Part shown: positions 63,902-64,000 of the stretch, in pieces
Layout: every line of letters starts with the position of its first letter
Position numbering within the stretch: the stretch's first letter is position 1
Assembly: GCF_016757215.1 (NCBI RefSeq)
Contig: NZ_JAESIY010000008.1
Span: forward strand, 300,870 to 364,869
Direction: 5' to 3'
DNA: 64,000 bases
Source: Fulvivirga sediminis
GTDB taxonomy: Bacteria; Bacteroidota; Bacteroidia; Cytophagales; Cyclobacteriaceae
Translations under genes and position numbers: made by a program
The notes under the pieces: model-generated
Told to the model about the DNA's origin: nothing
The model's input: only the letters and a program-made list of their open reading frames with translations
The model's database searches: none

Positions 63902-64000
63902 TCATATTAAGCCAGGAATAACATCGCTTTTTTTCTGATAGCCTCTTATTTCACTGGTAGCTTGGATGATTTGTTTAAGGTATAAATACCTGAGCAATAA
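63902..64000 (-). CDS. 3' end of a gene beginning outside the window (weak)
   Basis: A 32-codon open frame runs in from the right edge on the minus strand and stops at 63902-63904; it reads like the end of a coding region (YLKQIIQATSEIRGYQKKSD). In Bacteroides elements traJ would occupy this position, but the fragment is too short to say. Confidence 0.3.
   Translation of the reverse strand, partial: LLLRYLYLKQIIQATSEIRGYQKKSDVIPGLI

Noticed and set aside
1..64000. tRNA, rRNA and insertion-sequence genes
   Set aside because: None could be recognised by eye in the gaps between genes; weak or degenerate copies cannot be excluded without a dedicated search.

Overview
The window reads as chromosomal DNA of a Bacteroidota bacterium, most likely a Cytophagales-type marine or soil gliding relative; the species cannot be named from sequence alone. 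Supporting signs are low GC, gene starts mostly without Shine-Dalgarno sequences, several TTG / TAnnTTTG-type promoters, an ECF sigma factor with a FecR anti-sigma protein, a fused MoaC-MoaB, a PorE-like OmpA/PD40 protein, and a TraK protein of the Bacteroides conjugative-transposon type. No tRNA, rRNA, CRISPR array or intact insertion sequence was found.

Layout. 1-9 kb: a secreted GH64 beta-1,3-glucanase with CBM6 (cut by the left edge), an SDR oxidoreductase, a GT-C-like membrane protein, an FkbM methyltransferase, a succinate-semialdehyde dehydrogenase, a Crp/Fnr regulator and an HD phosphohydrolase. 9-19 kb: envelope proteins, a TPR protein ending in a histidine-kinase dimerisation domain without an ATPase domain, a three-gene arsenic cluster (arsR, arsM, CX5R arsenate reductase/phosphatase) with two near-identical operators, a royal-jelly-type lipoprotein, a GAF histidine kinase, a flavin monooxygenase and YjdM. 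19-26 kb: an unknown lipoprotein, a 1.2 kb gene-free stretch with an orphan terminator, a DUF5655/PD-(D/E)XK protein, an aldo/keto reductase, an NAD(P)-binding protein and a decayed nrdJ (B12-dependent ribonucleotide reductase). 26-31 kb: a siderophore-interacting flavoprotein and a copper locus (CopZ, CopA and an HMA-AraC fusion regulator). 31-39 kb: MocA with a cysteine desulfurase, a GH2 beta-galactosidase and a protein-quality block (thioredoxin, CbpA-like DnaJ, two Hsp20). 39-50 kb: a molybdenum-cofactor operon (xdhC, moaD, moeB, moaE, moaCB, moaA, moeA, TauE/SafE), a ModE-like regulator, a ModE-type palindrome ahead of the operon, and a divergent two-subunit molybdenum hydroxylase (IorAB type). 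50-59 kb: TPR, FecR, ECF sigma, SemiSWEET, PH-domain and PorE-like proteins. 59-64 kb: decayed sequence, then TraK and a HerA-like ATPase that look like the edge of an integrated element.

How parts fit. The molybdenum genes form one physiological unit: pterin synthesis and Mo insertion, MocA for the cytidylated cofactor, a cysteine desulfurase and XdhC for cofactor sulfuration, and IorAB as the likely client enzyme, with ModE as the likely regulator. The copper and arsenic loci are compact, self-regulated metal-resistance units. At least four degraded coding regions (histidine-kinase relic near 8.7 kb, nrdJ at 25.2-25.9 kb, a fragment at 60.0-60.3 kb, a frameshifted gene at 60.4-60.8 kb) point to ongoing gene loss around accessory segments.
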